Assembly: GCA_023424395.1 (NCBI GenBank)
Contig: JAFADY010000019.1
Span: 1 to 64,000, forward strand
Reading direction: 5' to 3'
From: Bacteroidota bacterium
Lineage (GTDB): Bacteria; Bacteroidota; Bacteroidia; Bacteroidales; Dysgonomonadaceae
Length of the DNA: 64,000 nucleotides
This document shows, one piece after another, positions 32,491 through 43,094 of this stretch. The notes beneath the pieces are model-generated. The model made no database searches. It was not told the DNA's origin and worked only from the letters and a program-made list of their open reading frames with translations. The stretch's first letter is position 1. Each line of letters begins with the position of its first letter. A program made the position numbers and the translations under genes.

Positions 32491-34515
32491 TCACTCAAAA
32501 TACCCCCACAAAAATTCAAACGGTTCGGAATAACTGATTTGCATCGCGTTCTTTTTAACCGCTTTCAACGTTCCGTTTCCGGCTAATTTTACAAATGTCT
32601 TTCCATTCAGGTTACCTAACGGCAGCGTGAAACTTGCGGTGCCTACGGGTGTGTTTTCCCGAAAAAGAAGTACGTATGTTTTACTATCGGCGTAGCTCAC
32701 AAATCCCGGAAAGCTGTACCCGTCGGGCATATCGCCAAGGGCGTGAATAATGCCCTGCTGCATATCGCTGCGGTACTTTTTCCACGTTTCTACGAGTTCA
32801 GATACGGCAAACGCTTCTTCGGGCAGTGCGGTGGCTTCCATCCACGCGAGCGGCTGCCCGATCATGGCAACGGCGAACTGATAATCGAACGGAACGTTTT
32901 TGGGTTTCAGCGGGTCATCCATGGGATATTTATCGTCGTTGCGCCATTTGTTGAGCCACTCTATCTGAAAGCGTTGAATGGGAACGTATTTGGCCAACTG
33001 CCACGCATTGCGAAGCGTTAGGTGCGGGTAATGATTTCCCCAATCGGTATATCTGTTCTCCAAAAATGTGTTGCCGAAATGATTGAAAAAAAAGTACCCA
33101 CCTCGTTTGCCCGCAGTTACATCCATATTGAATTGTAAATTTCCGTTGCCGGCATTCATGGCGCCCTGCAGCATATTAAAAACATTTTTTTCTTCGGTCT
33201 TACTACCAATGGACATTCCGTCGATTTTTATCCACGAAATGCCGTGTGTGCGGTGCAGATCGAGCAATATGGATTTATCGCGCTCCCACAAAGAGTAATA
33301 GTTGTTTTTCGACGGATTAAACCACAACCCCAACCCAATGCCGAGCGATCGTGCTTTGTCGGTCACGGGTTTCAGACCGTTTGGGAAGCGGGTTTTATTC
33401 ACTTTCCAATCGTCGGTTTTCCAGTCGTCCCAAAGCATATCGGCTTTTTGGGCGGAATTTTTGGAAAGTCCCTGCTGCCAGCCGTCGTCAATTTGATATT
33501 GTGTAACGCCTAGCCGATGCGCTGCATCCAGTTCCTTCAAAATAAATTGTTCGTTCACACGGCTATCGCGGTTTCTGTCACCCCACGTGTTCATCGTAAA
33601 CGTATTGTCACGCTCGGGCAAATAACGGTGAATGCTTAATTCATATTTTTTGTAACCGTTCAACGCTGTTTCTTCATCGTGGGCAAAGAGTAAGACGAAA
33701 AGCGGATAAGCTTCCTGCCACTCGTTTTCGTTGGAGTCGGCATCTAAATCATAGCCGGGCGAATGCACTTTTGTGCCCGAAAAATCGGTGCTGAAATCAA
33801 ACCCGATGTAGTTGGATTGAGCGTTTTGCAACGGTGATAATTTTACAATAAGGTGTGTTTGCGGCTTCTGATTGTTTTTTGCGAAAAGCACATTTCCTCG
33901 ATAATATTGTGGCCTCCGATAAGGAAGTTCCGTTTTTTCGTTCACCAAATTACTTTGATGGTCGGTTGCTTCTTTAAAAGAAACGATCTTTGTGGAAAAA
34001 TGCGGCGACGCGAACGGCAGAAAAAAATAATGCGGCACATTGTCTGAAAGCAAACTCGGGTCTTCTATTAAATCGCCGCTAATAACGGCGTTTTCAGGGA
34101 ATAATTCGTTTTCACCCCGCAGTTTCAACCGCCATTCTACGCCCGGGCTGTCAGCATAGACCCGCAGCGTTCTTACGTAAGCAAAGTTTTCGAACTCGGC
34201 GGTTAATTGAAGCTCAGAATATGCCGAAACTCGTTCTGAAGCGGGCGCTTCGTGAATTTGAAAAGAAGTTTTTCGGGGAATTTCCTGGTGTGAAATATCA
34301 GGGGCAGTTGTTTTAAAAGATATTTCTGTATTATCTTTCAACGATTTCGCAGTCAGTAAGTTTAATTGCCCGTTTTTCCATAAAAACATTTGTTTACTGA
34401 GGCCGTCGCTTACAATAATAGTGTCTTCGCCTACCCTGGAAAACGGGGTTTGCGAGAAAGCATTATTTGAAAATATCAAATAAGCGAATAGGAGGATGCT
34501 CGTTATTTTTTTCAT
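32491..34515 (-). CDS. Secreted alpha-galactosidase-like glycoside hydrolase (clan GH-D, GH36 type)
   Basis: 674 residues with signal peptide ending AFSQ (about residue 21). An N-terminal beta-sandwich leads into a TIM barrel with QIDDGWQ (341-347), GLGLWFNPS (394-402) and the nucleophile motif KIDG (D432). NMDVTAGKRGGYFFFN (463-478) and the following DWG are also typical of the clan. By family the enzyme removes terminal alpha-galactosyl (or alpha-N-acetylgalactosaminyl) groups. Overlaps the upstream phosphatase gene by 4 bp (ATGA), so both are made together, probably from the transcript of the degenerate HTCS. Confidence 0.85.
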   Translation of the reverse strand: MKKITSILLFAYLIFSNNAFSQTPFSRVGEDTIIVSDGLSKQMFLWKNGQLNLLTAKSLKDNTEISFKTTAPDISHQEIPRKTSFQIHEAPASERVSAYSELQLTAEFENFAYVRTLRVYADSPGVEWRLKLRGENELFPENAVISGDLIEDPSLLSDNVPHYFFLPFASPHFSTKIVSFKEATDHQSNLVNEKTELPYRRPQYYRGNVLFAKNNQKPQTHLIVKLSPLQNAQSNYIGFDFSTDFSGTKVHSPGYDLDADSNENEWQEAYPLFVLLFAHDEETALNGYKKYELSIHRYLPERDNTFTMNTWGDRNRDSRVNEQFILKELDAAHRLGVTQYQIDDGWQQGLSKNSAQKADMLWDDWKTDDWKVNKTRFPNGLKPVTDKARSLGIGLGLWFNPSKNNYYSLWERDKSILLDLHRTHGISWIKIDGMSIGSKTEEKNVFNMLQGAMNAGNGNLQFNMDVTAGKRGGYFFFNHFGNTFLENRYTDWGNHYPHLTLRNAWQLAKYVPIQRFQIEWLNKWRNDDKYPMDDPLKPKNVPFDYQFAVAMIGQPLAWMEATALPEEAFAVSELVETWKKYRSDMQQGIIHALGDMPDGYSFPGFVSYADSKTYVLLFRENTPVGTASFTLPLGNLNGKTFVKLAGNGTLKAVKKNAMQISYSEPFEFLWGYFE

Positions 34516-35768
34516 TTTGATATTTGAAATTCGTCGATTAATGTATTTGTTTGGCTATAAGCCTTATATGCAATTTTATCTCTGGTTATTTGGATGTATT
34601 GATAACTGCTCACATTGTTGTAACCCGTGTCCATCCAACTTTGTTTTTCTAATTGATAATATTTTCTGCCGACAACCGAAACGGTGAAAACAGGGTGTAC
34701 CGGCCTCTCCTTGGTTCCTGTCCTGTTTAATAATCCGCCGCGCGCATACGTGTGGTCATGCCCTTGCAGCACCAATCCGATTTTGTGTTTATGTTTTTCT
34801 ATAACCGGAAGCCAGTTTTCTTGCAACCCTTTGTTTACCCTTCCTTTGGCTCCCGAGAAAACGGGATGATGCGATAAGATCACTACCCATTCTTGATTTG
34901 TAGTCGTCAATAAACTGTCCATCCATACAGCTTGTTCCGAAATTTTTTCGTTGGAGTTAAGCACGATGAAACGCACAAACCCGTAATCGAAAAAATACTG
35001 CCCCGCTTCCCACTCGTAAGGGAACGGAAAAACGGTTGTCCAGTAGGCCGATAATTGCACTTTACTGCCTTCCAGATTTTTCAGGTACTCGTGGTTTCCC
35101 GGCGTGGCTATCACGGGCATCGAAGTGTTGATATCTTCGGTGGCGGCGTGCCACTCCGCCCATTCGTAATCGTTGTTGGCGTGATTGATCAGATCGCCTG
35201 CGTGCAGAGCAAATTTTGAGTTGCCAAACTTCTTTATCGCCTCTTTGTATATTCTTTTGCTTTGATCGAAAATGCCGTTTTGGGTGTCACCGAAATAAAG
35301 GAAGTTGATTGTATCGTTAAAATTTTGCTGTGAAAAAGTATACCACGAACTCCAATACGGCGAATGACCCACCCGGTAACGATATATTTTATCGGGCTTT
35401 AAATGTGAAACTTCTGCTGTGTGGTAATGCATGGGGTAATCTTTGTAAACTATCTTTTTATGTGATGCATCTATCTGCATAATATCTTCGTTTGAGAACG
35501 ATAGGCTATCTCCTTGCATTATTTCAATTTGGGCGTTAGCCACGGAAGTGTCTGTCCTCCACGTGAACGCGAGCGAACGGTTATCCGATTCCAACGGAGT
35601 TATAAAAACTCTGTCGGGAAGTCGGCTCGGTTTATGGTTCAATAAGGTGATTTCCGGCGTAGAACTCTCTTTATCCCACTTTTGTTGTAATTTAAGCGGA
35701 ACGTTTTGTGAATGCAATCCGAAAGAAAGAATTGCAAATAATACAATAAACAAATATTCAATTTTCAT
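34512..35768 (-). CDS. Purple-acid-phosphatase-like metallophosphoesterase, copy 1
   Basis: 418 residues with signal peptide (ends LHSQ). A fibronectin-III-like N-terminal domain (about 45-145, with SLAFTWRTDT and TAEVSHLKPDKIYRYRVG) precedes a calcineurin-like phosphoesterase domain with metal-binding motifs FGDTQN (D161), GDLINH (D192), GNHEY (N225, H226), SHHP (299-302) and GHDHTYARGG (336-345). The layout is that of plant-type purple acid phosphatases. Substrate unknown. It is a close paralogue of the gene at 47824, about 75% identical by eye with a central block of over 60 identical residues. Confidence 0.88.
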   Translation of the reverse strand: MKIEYLFIVLFAILSFGLHSQNVPLKLQQKWDKESSTPEITLLNHKPSRLPDRVFITPLESDNRSLAFTWRTDTSVANAQIEIMQGDSLSFSNEDIMQIDASHKKIVYKDYPMHYHTAEVSHLKPDKIYRYRVGHSPYWSSWYTFSQQNFNDTINFLYFGDTQNGIFDQSKRIYKEAIKKFGNSKFALHAGDLINHANNDYEWAEWHAATEDINTSMPVIATPGNHEYLKNLEGSKVQLSAYWTTVFPFPYEWEAGQYFFDYGFVRFIVLNSNEKISEQAVWMDSLLTTTNQEWVVILSHHPVFSGAKGRVNKGLQENWLPVIEKHKHKIGLVLQGHDHTYARGGLLNRTGTKERPVHPVFTVSVVGRKYYQLEKQSWMDTGYNNVSSYQYIQITRDKIAYKAYSQTNTLIDEFQISK

Positions 35769-35803
35769 TACTCTTCTAAATTGATTTTTAATTAGGGGCT
35801 CAG

Positions 35804-38800
35804 TCAGGGGTCTTTTTTCATCGAGTAGGCTTTTGGCGTAATACCGAAATGTTTTCTAAAACTTTGGCTAAAATATCCGGCGTCGGCGAACCCCACTTTC
35901 TCGCTAACTTCGGTTACATTATAAGAAGTTTGAGCGAGCAGAAGCTTTGCTCGTTCAAGCCTTCTCACTTTTATAAATTCGCTCGGAGCCATATTTGTGA
36001 TCTGATTTATTTTTCTATAAAAAGTCGATCGGCTTAAATTCATATGGTTCGCAAGGTCATCTACAGTAAATTCAACATTCTGCATGTTTTCATCTACAAT
36101 TTTCAGAACTTTATTTATAAAAACCTCATCCTCCGTGATGGTTTCCATATCCGTAGATTTTACTATTAACTCTTTTCTCACTTGTTCTCTTATTTTTCTG
36201 CGGCTCTTCATTAACTGATCTATCCGGGTTTTTATAACGGTGATCTCGGATGGATTATTAAGATACCCGTCAGCCTCAATTTCAAATATTTCGGAGATGT
36301 CTTCTCCTTCCAGAGAAGAGTAAATCAAAAGCAACGGTATGGGCGAAGTAGAACTGCTTTCCTTGATTTGTTTACAAATGTCCAATAAATCAGGGTTCAT
36401 ATTCTCCGAAACATCAATGACAATTATTGAGGGTTGTGAGTTTTTTATTTCTTCTATGATCGTATGAGGGATTTCGGAATGATAACATATAAAGTGCTTC
36501 TCTATGATTTTATTGATAAAATTCAAGAGTTCATAGTCTTTGGTATAAAAGAACAGCTTTGTCCCAATACTTTCCGTAACGGATGTTGTAGGCGGTTGTG
36601 GCTCTATGTCGAAAACAGGGCTTTTTGCATAACTTTGCACGTCATGGGCAATATTGGGGTAATCGGCAAAATGTGAGCTGCCTAAATGGATGTAAAAACT
36701 AAATACGGTTTCAATTGCGGGTTCACTTTTTACTTTAATAGTTGAGTGGTGCAACTCCAGAAAATCTTTCACCAACGAAAGGCCGATTCCACTTTCCGGT
36801 AATAGGGATTCTGCGGGGTTATCCGAACTTTGAAATCTTCCGAATATATTTTTTAATTTTTCTTTCGGAATACCTGCTCCATTGTCAATAATGTTTACAA
36901 ACAATTTATATTGACGGGTATCTAATTCACAATTGAGTGTGATTTTTCCTCCCTTTGGGGTGTTTTTAAAGGCATTATCGAGCAAGTTAAATAAAACTAT
37001 TTCTATTTTTTTTGGATCTATCACCACCTCCAATTTTTCGATATTGCTGTGAAGTTGAAAATCTATTTCCTTTGAGATGGATAACCATTTGAAAGATTTA
37101 TAAATATCTTCAATGAATTTTACAAGATCAACGGTAGATAAATTTAATGTGTGTTTTGAAAAATCGGACTTCCTATATTCTACCATTTGCACAATAATAT
37201 CGGATAATTTTCTCGTATTCCGGTTGATAATTTTCAACAGGCTTTTTGCTTCTTCGGGATTTATATTATCGTAATTTTTTATATAATATTGAACCGGTGC
37301 GTATAAAAGAGCCAACGGCGCTTTCATGCTATATGACAAATTTATGTAAGAGCGGATTTTTGATTGATTTTCTTTTTTCTCAACTTTTACCTTTGTGCTT
37401 AAAATCGTTAACCTGTATATTAAATAAAAAAACAATACGCTTAAAACAAAATACAGTAAATATGCCCACCATGTTTTCCAGGGTGGCGGCAAAATTTTTA
37501 GCGGTATTTCGGTAACGGTTTGATTCCAAACCCCGGAAATTCCGGTAGATTTAACTTTAAATGTATAGTTTCCGTATGGAATATTTGAGTAAGAAGCGAA
37601 CCGCCTGTGCGAGTCGGTATAAATCCAATCATTGTCGAAACCTTCAAGCATGTAGGCATACTTTATCTTCATAGGGTTGGGATAATACAATGCGCTAAAT
37701 TCAAAAGAAAACTGCTTGTTTGTGTGATTGAGCCTTATCGGGTCGGACGTAACATTGATGTCTTTATATAACTGTTTGCCATTGGGATAATAAGGTTCGT
37801 TCATTATGTAAAAACTGGAGATCAGTGTTTTCTGAGGATGATGCCCTGAGTAAATATTGGTTGGATTGAAGAAAATAAGACCGTCTATACCTCCGGTAAA
37901 AATTGTTCCTGTTTTATCTATTTCCAACCCTGTAATATAAAGCGCTTTAGAATAATCATCCATGGGGTTGGGTTCGTAGTAATGCGATTCTATTTTATCT
38001 GAAAACCGAAAAACGCCTCTAAGGCTGCTTACCCAAATATTATCGTATAAATCTTCAATAATGCCGTTTACATAAACTTCGGTGTTGAAATGAGGTAGCG
38101 ATTGTTTATTAAAAGTGTCATTTTCCGAATCGTACTTAAAAACCCCTCTCAATGTGCCTACCCATATATTTTCCGATTTATCAACAAACAAAGTGGTGAT
38201 CCAATCTTTGTCAAACTGATCTTTCGGATAAATTTTCTCTTCCGTTATTTCAGTCAGGTTTTTTTCTACGGAAACCTTATATAATCCTCGATTATCGGAC
38301 GAAAACCAGAGTTGTCCTTTGTTATCTCTTACTATAGTGCGATGCACATCGCCTTCATCCACCAGATTTAATCTGAGCAAATTTCCCGTAGCATAGTCCA
38401 GCACGCCGATACCTCCCTCAGAAAATGCAAGCCATATATTTCCATTTTGATCTTTAAAGGAACTTCTTACATACTTCATCTGATATTTGTTGAGCGTATC
38501 GTTCACACTTTTGTTTTCGTAGAAAATTTTTTTGTTTGCATCAAAAAATTTAATGGTAGATTTTGTGCTTATAAGAAACTGATTATTTTGCCTTTCAATA
38601 ATGGTTTGAATTTTGTTGTTTCTTATTTTATGCGTTTCGCTGGAGTTATCGTAAAATTTTTGAATAGTATAATCGGTGTTGTTGCCATTCCAGGTAAATT
38701 TATTGATCCCGTTTGCTGTTGCCAACCACAAGTTGTTTTTCTCATCGCAATAAATAGATGAAATTGTATTGTGGGAAGGTGTATTTGAATTTTCCGGATC

Positions 38801-39784
38801 ATTCTTTATAATCCTGAAAGGAGATTTAGCTTCATTATCGAATAAAAAAAGGCCGTCGTGTGTCCCGATCCATACATTGGAGTAATTATCTTCAAAAAGC
38901 GATAGGATAGTATTATTTATCTCATTTTTGTTGGCAGGGCTTATCCAGAGTTGTTCGATAAATTGGGGAATGGAATTTTTTGTGATTTTATATTTCAATA
39001 TTCCTGCCCCCCGGGTTCCTATCCATATTTCATTTTTGTATTCAATCATACTGATAACCTCTGCATTGAGGGCAATATTTTTAAAAACATCGCCCTCATG
39101 GAGTACATCGTTTCTATTGGCAACATATACTTCTTCATTCCTGCAATGCCACAATAAATCATTGTTGTCCATCAGTATTTTTGCGGTTCTATAACCTTTT
39201 GATATTGGTCGGGCCGATATATTATTGTCTTTTAAGCTGATAAGATCCAAGCCGGTTTCGGTTCCTATCCAAATATTCTCTCCGTCAATATAAATTGAAT
39301 TTATCCGGCCATTGGAGAGTCCGTTATTTTTGTCGAATTTTTCTATAAATCGGAATTGATGGTCGAAATGAAACAAGCCTTGATATGTAGCCACCCAATA
39401 ATTTCCTCTCGAATCTTCTTTTACGGATATAACATTTTTATTATCGAGTTCATTACTCGTGGTTTTCAGAGAATGTGTAACGTAGTTGTATAAAAACAAT
39501 CCTTTATTGGACGAGATAAAAATATTATTCGAGTTTTTTGCCTCAACGGAGTTTATAAAGCCCAAAGTCTGTCTATTATCGGGCAATGACAACGGATACA
39601 CCGTATAGCCGTCAAATTTAGCAATGCCTGTTCCATAGCTTATCCATAAAAACCCTAAACTATCTTGGGTTATGGAATAAATAGAGTTAGATTGTAATTT
39701 ACTGGAAAAACTAAATCCGGTTAAGCCCAGGAGCGTTCTTGATAGGATAAGAAATAGCAAAAAAAACAGAATTCTTATTTTCAT
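35804..39784 (-). CDS. Degenerate hybrid two-component regulator (HTCS) lacking the phospho-acceptor His
   Basis: 1326 residues in normal HTCS order: signal peptide, periplasmic Reg_prop beta-propellers (about 25-650), Y_Y_Y domain (about 690-765), one membrane helix (773-795), histidine-kinase core, receiver and AraC-type DNA-binding domain (1222-1322). The H-box reads NLSYSMKAPLALL (815-827): Tyr818 stands where histidine should be and Ser819 where the acidic neighbour should be. The ATP-binding part keeps NLLDNAFKNTP, DNGAGIP and GIGLSLV. The receiver keeps D1124 but has TK (1081-1082) for the acidic pair and Asn1177 for the essential lysine. Signalling by phosphotransfer therefore seems impossible; ligand binding and DNA binding may persist. 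It sits at the end of the TonB-receptor-1 gene set. Confidence 0.92.
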   Translation of the reverse strand: MKIRILFFLLFLILSRTLLGLTGFSFSSKLQSNSIYSITQDSLGFLWISYGTGIAKFDGYTVYPLSLPDNRQTLGFINSVEAKNSNNIFISSNKGLFLYNYVTHSLKTTSNELDNKNVISVKEDSRGNYWVATYQGLFHFDHQFRFIEKFDKNNGLSNGRINSIYIDGENIWIGTETGLDLISLKDNNISARPISKGYRTAKILMDNNDLLWHCRNEEVYVANRNDVLHEGDVFKNIALNAEVISMIEYKNEIWIGTRGAGILKYKITKNSIPQFIEQLWISPANKNEINNTILSLFEDNYSNVWIGTHDGLFLFDNEAKSPFRIIKNDPENSNTPSHNTISSIYCDEKNNLWLATANGINKFTWNGNNTDYTIQKFYDNSSETHKIRNNKIQTIIERQNNQFLISTKSTIKFFDANKKIFYENKSVNDTLNKYQMKYVRSSFKDQNGNIWLAFSEGGIGVLDYATGNLLRLNLVDEGDVHRTIVRDNKGQLWFSSDNRGLYKVSVEKNLTEITEEKIYPKDQFDKDWITTLFVDKSENIWVGTLRGVFKYDSENDTFNKQSLPHFNTEVYVNGIIEDLYDNIWVSSLRGVFRFSDKIESHYYEPNPMDDYSKALYITGLEIDKTGTIFTGGIDGLIFFNPTNIYSGHHPQKTLISSFYIMNEPYYPNGKQLYKDINVTSDPIRLNHTNKQFSFEFSALYYPNPMKIKYAYMLEGFDNDWIYTDSHRRFASYSNIPYGNYTFKVKSTGISGVWNQTVTEIPLKILPPPWKTWWAYLLYFVLSVLFFYLIYRLTILSTKVKVEKKENQSKIRSYINLSYSMKAPLALLYAPVQYYIKNYDNINPEEAKSLLKIINRNTRKLSDIIVQMVEYRKSDFSKHTLNLSTVDLVKFIEDIYKSFKWLSISKEIDFQLHSNIEKLEVVIDPKKIEIVLFNLLDNAFKNTPKGGKITLNCELDTRQYKLFVNIIDNGAGIPKEKLKNIFGRFQSSDNPAESLLPESGIGLSLVKDFLELHHSTIKVKSEPAIETVFSFYIHLGSSHFADYPNIAHDVQSYAKSPVFDIEPQPPTTSVTESIGTKLFFYTKDYELLNFINKIIEKHFICYHSEIPHTIIEEIKNSQPSIIVIDVSENMNPDLLDICKQIKESSSTSPIPLLLIYSSLEGEDISEIFEIEADGYLNNPSEITVIKTRIDQLMKSRRKIREQVRKELIVKSTDMETITEDEVFINKVLKIVDENMQNVEFTVDDLANHMNLSRSTFYRKINQITNMAPSEFIKVRRLERAKLLLAQTSYNVTEVSEKVGFADAGYFSQSFRKHFGITPKAYSMKKDP

Positions 39785-39867
39785 TGATATAACGGTAAGA
39801 TGCTTATTTAATCAAGAACCGAAGATAGCAAAATGATTTTAATTATTGAAATACTTGAAGTTGTAAT

Positions 39868-39877
39868 ATATGTTAAG
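39868..39877. promoter_or_regulatory. ATATGTTAAG motif ahead of the degenerate HTCS
   Basis: The same ten bases occur at 47711-47720 ahead of TonB receptor 1. Here they lie 84 bp before the HTCS start. With AT-rich flanks chance is not excluded. Confidence 0.3.
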
Positions 39878-39913
39878 TTAATGATATATGATTGAAGCTA
39901 TTTACAAGTATAA

Positions 39914-41745
39914 TTAAAAACAATCTGTAGGAATTAGTTCTACCGCGATATTCGTGGAAGTATCCGGCGCTAATTCTGTAAGAAAACCGATAATGGAAAT
40001 ACCATCGTTTCGGTCTTCATAATTATTGTTGGGTTGGGCCGAATAAATGTTGGGTTTAACATTTTCTACCCCCGATAATTTCACAATCAATTTTTTCCCG
40101 TTTTGACTAAGTTCTATCTCCTTATTATTTTTAATGGAAGGGACGGCTTTTGTTACCATTCTCCATTCTACTTGGGCCGGATTGTTATTCGTTGTTATTT
40201 TATCCCACACAAGAAGCGATAAATTATTTACTAAGCCTATTGTCCTGTGCACTTCCTAACTTCATTTGCATAAATCGGTGTTAAATTACTGGTTACTCCT
40301 TTAAAGAAAGAAGTTTCTATTTCATTGTCAATGGTAGCGTAACCCAATACGTCTTGATGTTTGTTATTGATCGATAGAGTGCTATGTGCCTGGTTGTTAT
40401 ATCGATATACTTGCCATCTATCACTTTCTTGTGTCATGTTCCAAATATCCAATCCTCCTAATTCGAGGGTATTATAATCGTTAGCGCCCAATTCTACAGA
40501 CCAACGTTCACCCAACGCTTCAAAAACAAACGATCCGATATCCATGTGAGAATGTCCTGATGACGGGGTGCCGGTTTTAAATCCGACATAAGAAGCACCT
40601 TTATTGTTCCAGTCCGACCGGAACAACCAGACGGGTGTTAATCCGTTAGCTAAGAATTCATTGTCATTCGGTTTGGTTATTAATTCAGGCTTTATATTGC
40701 TGCCCCATAAGAACATGGCAGGAATAAAGCGTTCAGAAAGAGAATTAATAAAGAAATCGTCATCGTTTAATTGCATTAATTCATTCCACAAAAGAGAATA
40801 ATCTTTGGTCTTGTTTGCAAGCCAAAACACGGCAATATTAAGCCGTGGCTTTAAGTCGACATCGCTATAATTATATGAATTCATGTTCGGCGAAATCATG
40901 TGTTGGATATATTTTGCCGATTTCAAAAAACCCGGCATTTCAGTTAAGCCGAAGTCTTTTCCGAAAGCTTTTTCCAAAGCATCAATAAACAAAACATTGA
41001 ACGTAGTTCCATAATGCCAATACCCATATCCTTCGGGATAAGCGCCTTCTGGCGCATAAGAATCCATAGAAAGCAAAATGCTATTTATAGACCTGTTTAT
41101 TATTTGAGTTGAAAGTTGGGGATAATGTTCGTGAACAGCAAGAGAGGCAAAAAGCATTCCCGTGTTACATACCTGGTTCCAGTTATTTGTTTTGACCAAC
41201 CATGAATTATTTTCAGGAAGTAAAGATGGATTAATGGCTTTTTCGATGAGGTTTTTTCTAATAACGGCTTTTGTATTATCATCCAAGTGATGGTATAACC
41301 AATCGTAGCCGATGGAAAGGCCCATAGCCATTTCGGCAACGTCGAGAAAATGGCTCGGATTCCAATCCTGAAATTTACAAACCGCCAGCATTTCTTTTTT
41401 GCACTTATCCAAATATTTTCTGTCGGAGGTAATTCTATGCGAATAGCTCAACAAAAACATCCGGTGAAAGGCTTCCCGGGATATTGGCAATAGTCTTTTG
41501 CCTGTTTTTTTGTATGTCAATTCCGGCAATAATAAAATACTGTCGGCTTTTTTTAGTAGGGGACTATGCTTTTTGTTCCAAAAATCGTTCTCTTGGATAT
41601 TTTTAATAAGGCCTTTTTCTTCACCTTGCATAAGCAATAATCTGGGATGAGCAGGCAGCTTTACGTTTGAAGAAATATGGTTTTGTGCCGGTAGGTAAAT
41701 CCAACACAAAAAAGACACAATAATCAAGAACGATTTATGTTTCAT
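39914..41745 (-). pseudogene. Heparinase II/III-like polysaccharide lyase, interrupted by a frameshift
   Basis: The first frame (41745 to 40237, 502 residues) has a signal peptide (ends LPAQ), an alpha-toroid with NNWNQVCNTG (187-196) and EGYGYWHYGT (238-247), and the beta-sandwich start TGTPSSGHSHMDIGSFVFEA (391-410), all typical of heparinase II/III-type lyases. Near 40253 the frame runs into CTGQ and stop; the continuation HRTIGLVNNLSLLVWDKI is in the next frame from 40252 and goes on to 39914. Restoring one base in AGG-AA-GTG (to AAA) would give one chain of about 613 residues. Either a true mutation or a sequencing error. The substrate class is uronic-acid-containing glycans; overlap by 4 bp with the GH88 gene supports it. 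Confidence 0.82.
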
Positions 41746-42953
41746 TTAAGCGCTAAGTTTTTTTTGTTCGACAATTTCTCCTGCATTCGCAGAAGAGCTT
41801 CCATATAATAATAATCGGTATATGTTAGAGGCACATTCACTTCGCTGTTCCGGGGCATATTTCCTACGCTGTGTTTGATAATAAAATACCCATTGGTTCC
41901 GGGTTCCGCCAAATAATCGGGAGAACTAAGGGTAATAATCTGTTTTGATGCCACATCTATATATTCTTTCCTCAAGTCTGCATCTACATAATTACTTAAC
42001 TCAATCAACGCTGAGGCCATAATAGCTGCTGCGGATGCATCGCGTGGTGAGTTGGGAATTTTGGTGTCGTTAAAATCCCAATAAGGTATTTTATCATCGG
42101 GGAGATTTGGATTTTTGAGTAAAAAGGAAGCAATTTTTTTAGCCTGATCCAGATAACGAACCAAACCGGTTTCCCTGTACATCATTGTAAAGCCGTACAG
42201 GCCCCATGCTTGTCCTCTGCTCCAAGCGGATTCGTCTCCGAATCCTTGCCAAGTTTGTTTTAAATGCGGATTTCCTGATAGTGTGTCGTAAGAAACTACA
42301 TGAAAAGAACTACCGTCGGCTCTAAAGTGATGTTGTAAAGTCTTGTCGGCATGTGAAATGGCAATTTTCATAAAAGTGGAATCTCCCGATTGCTTGAATG
42401 CTTTTGTAAGGAGTTCAAGATTCATCATGTTGTCTATTATAACGGGATACTGCCACATATTATTGTTGTTATGATCCCAAGACCGGATTGCTCCTACGCG
42501 TTCGTTGAATCTGGTTGACAGAGATTTGGCGCCTGTTAGAAGCACATCTTCGTAGCTCGGATTATTTGTGTTCTTGAGGCCATTCCCAAAACTGGACATT
42601 AGGATAAATCCGACATCGTGGTTATCCGTAGTGTATTTCTGGTCCTCAATTCTTTGTGAATAAAATTCGGCATACTCTCTTGTTTTTTCATCACTGTCTG
42701 CATTGTACAACAACCACAAAACACCGGGGAAAAAACCGCTACACCACCAATGCGAGTCGGAGGAAACATTAATTCCGTTTTCGTAAGTCTTTGGTAGTGA
42801 ATCTGGTCTGCTTGCGTAGTAATCGGCCATTAAAAGAGATTGCGCTTTGGCATTCTTCAGTCCATTTTCAATGGACTTGCCTAATTCGTCTTCCGAAGTT
42901 TTACAAGAAAATACAACAAAAAGCAGCAGAAAAGGAATAATAATTGATTTCAT
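41742..42953 (-). CDS. Unsaturated glucuronyl hydrolase (GH88), lipoprotein
   Basis: 403 residues. Lipobox VVFSC with Cys17, so probably anchored to a membrane. The alpha/alpha-barrel has SHWWCSGFFPGVLW, NHDVGF (D113, nucleophile/acid position in GH88), VIIDNMMNLELL (D174) and WSRGQAWGLYGF. GH88 enzymes hydrate the 4,5-unsaturated uronic acid left by polysaccharide lyases; the next gene in the operon is a lyase, so the two act in sequence. Ends in an ATGA overlap with that lyase gene. Confidence 0.93.
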   Translation of the reverse strand: MKSIIIPFLLLFVVFSCKTSEDELGKSIENGLKNAKAQSLLMADYYASRPDSLPKTYENGINVSSDSHWWCSGFFPGVLWLLYNADSDEKTREYAEFYSQRIEDQKYTTDNHDVGFILMSSFGNGLKNTNNPSYEDVLLTGAKSLSTRFNERVGAIRSWDHNNNNMWQYPVIIDNMMNLELLTKAFKQSGDSTFMKIAISHADKTLQHHFRADGSSFHVVSYDTLSGNPHLKQTWQGFGDESAWSRGQAWGLYGFTMMYRETGLVRYLDQAKKIASFLLKNPNLPDDKIPYWDFNDTKIPNSPRDASAAAIMASALIELSNYVDADLRKEYIDVASKQIITLSSPDYLAEPGTNGYFIIKHSVGNMPRNSEVNVPLTYTDYYYMEALLRMQEKLSNKKNLALK

Positions 42954-43094
42954 GAGTCTATTAAAATTTTATTCATTGGAAGCAAAGCATACCTTGTTTT
43001 TTACAATGGCAAAAACAACAGTTGAAAAGGAGGTTAACCATATTTAAAATCATTTTTTCACTAACCTCTCATTTCTGAGATAAGAGTTCTTATT

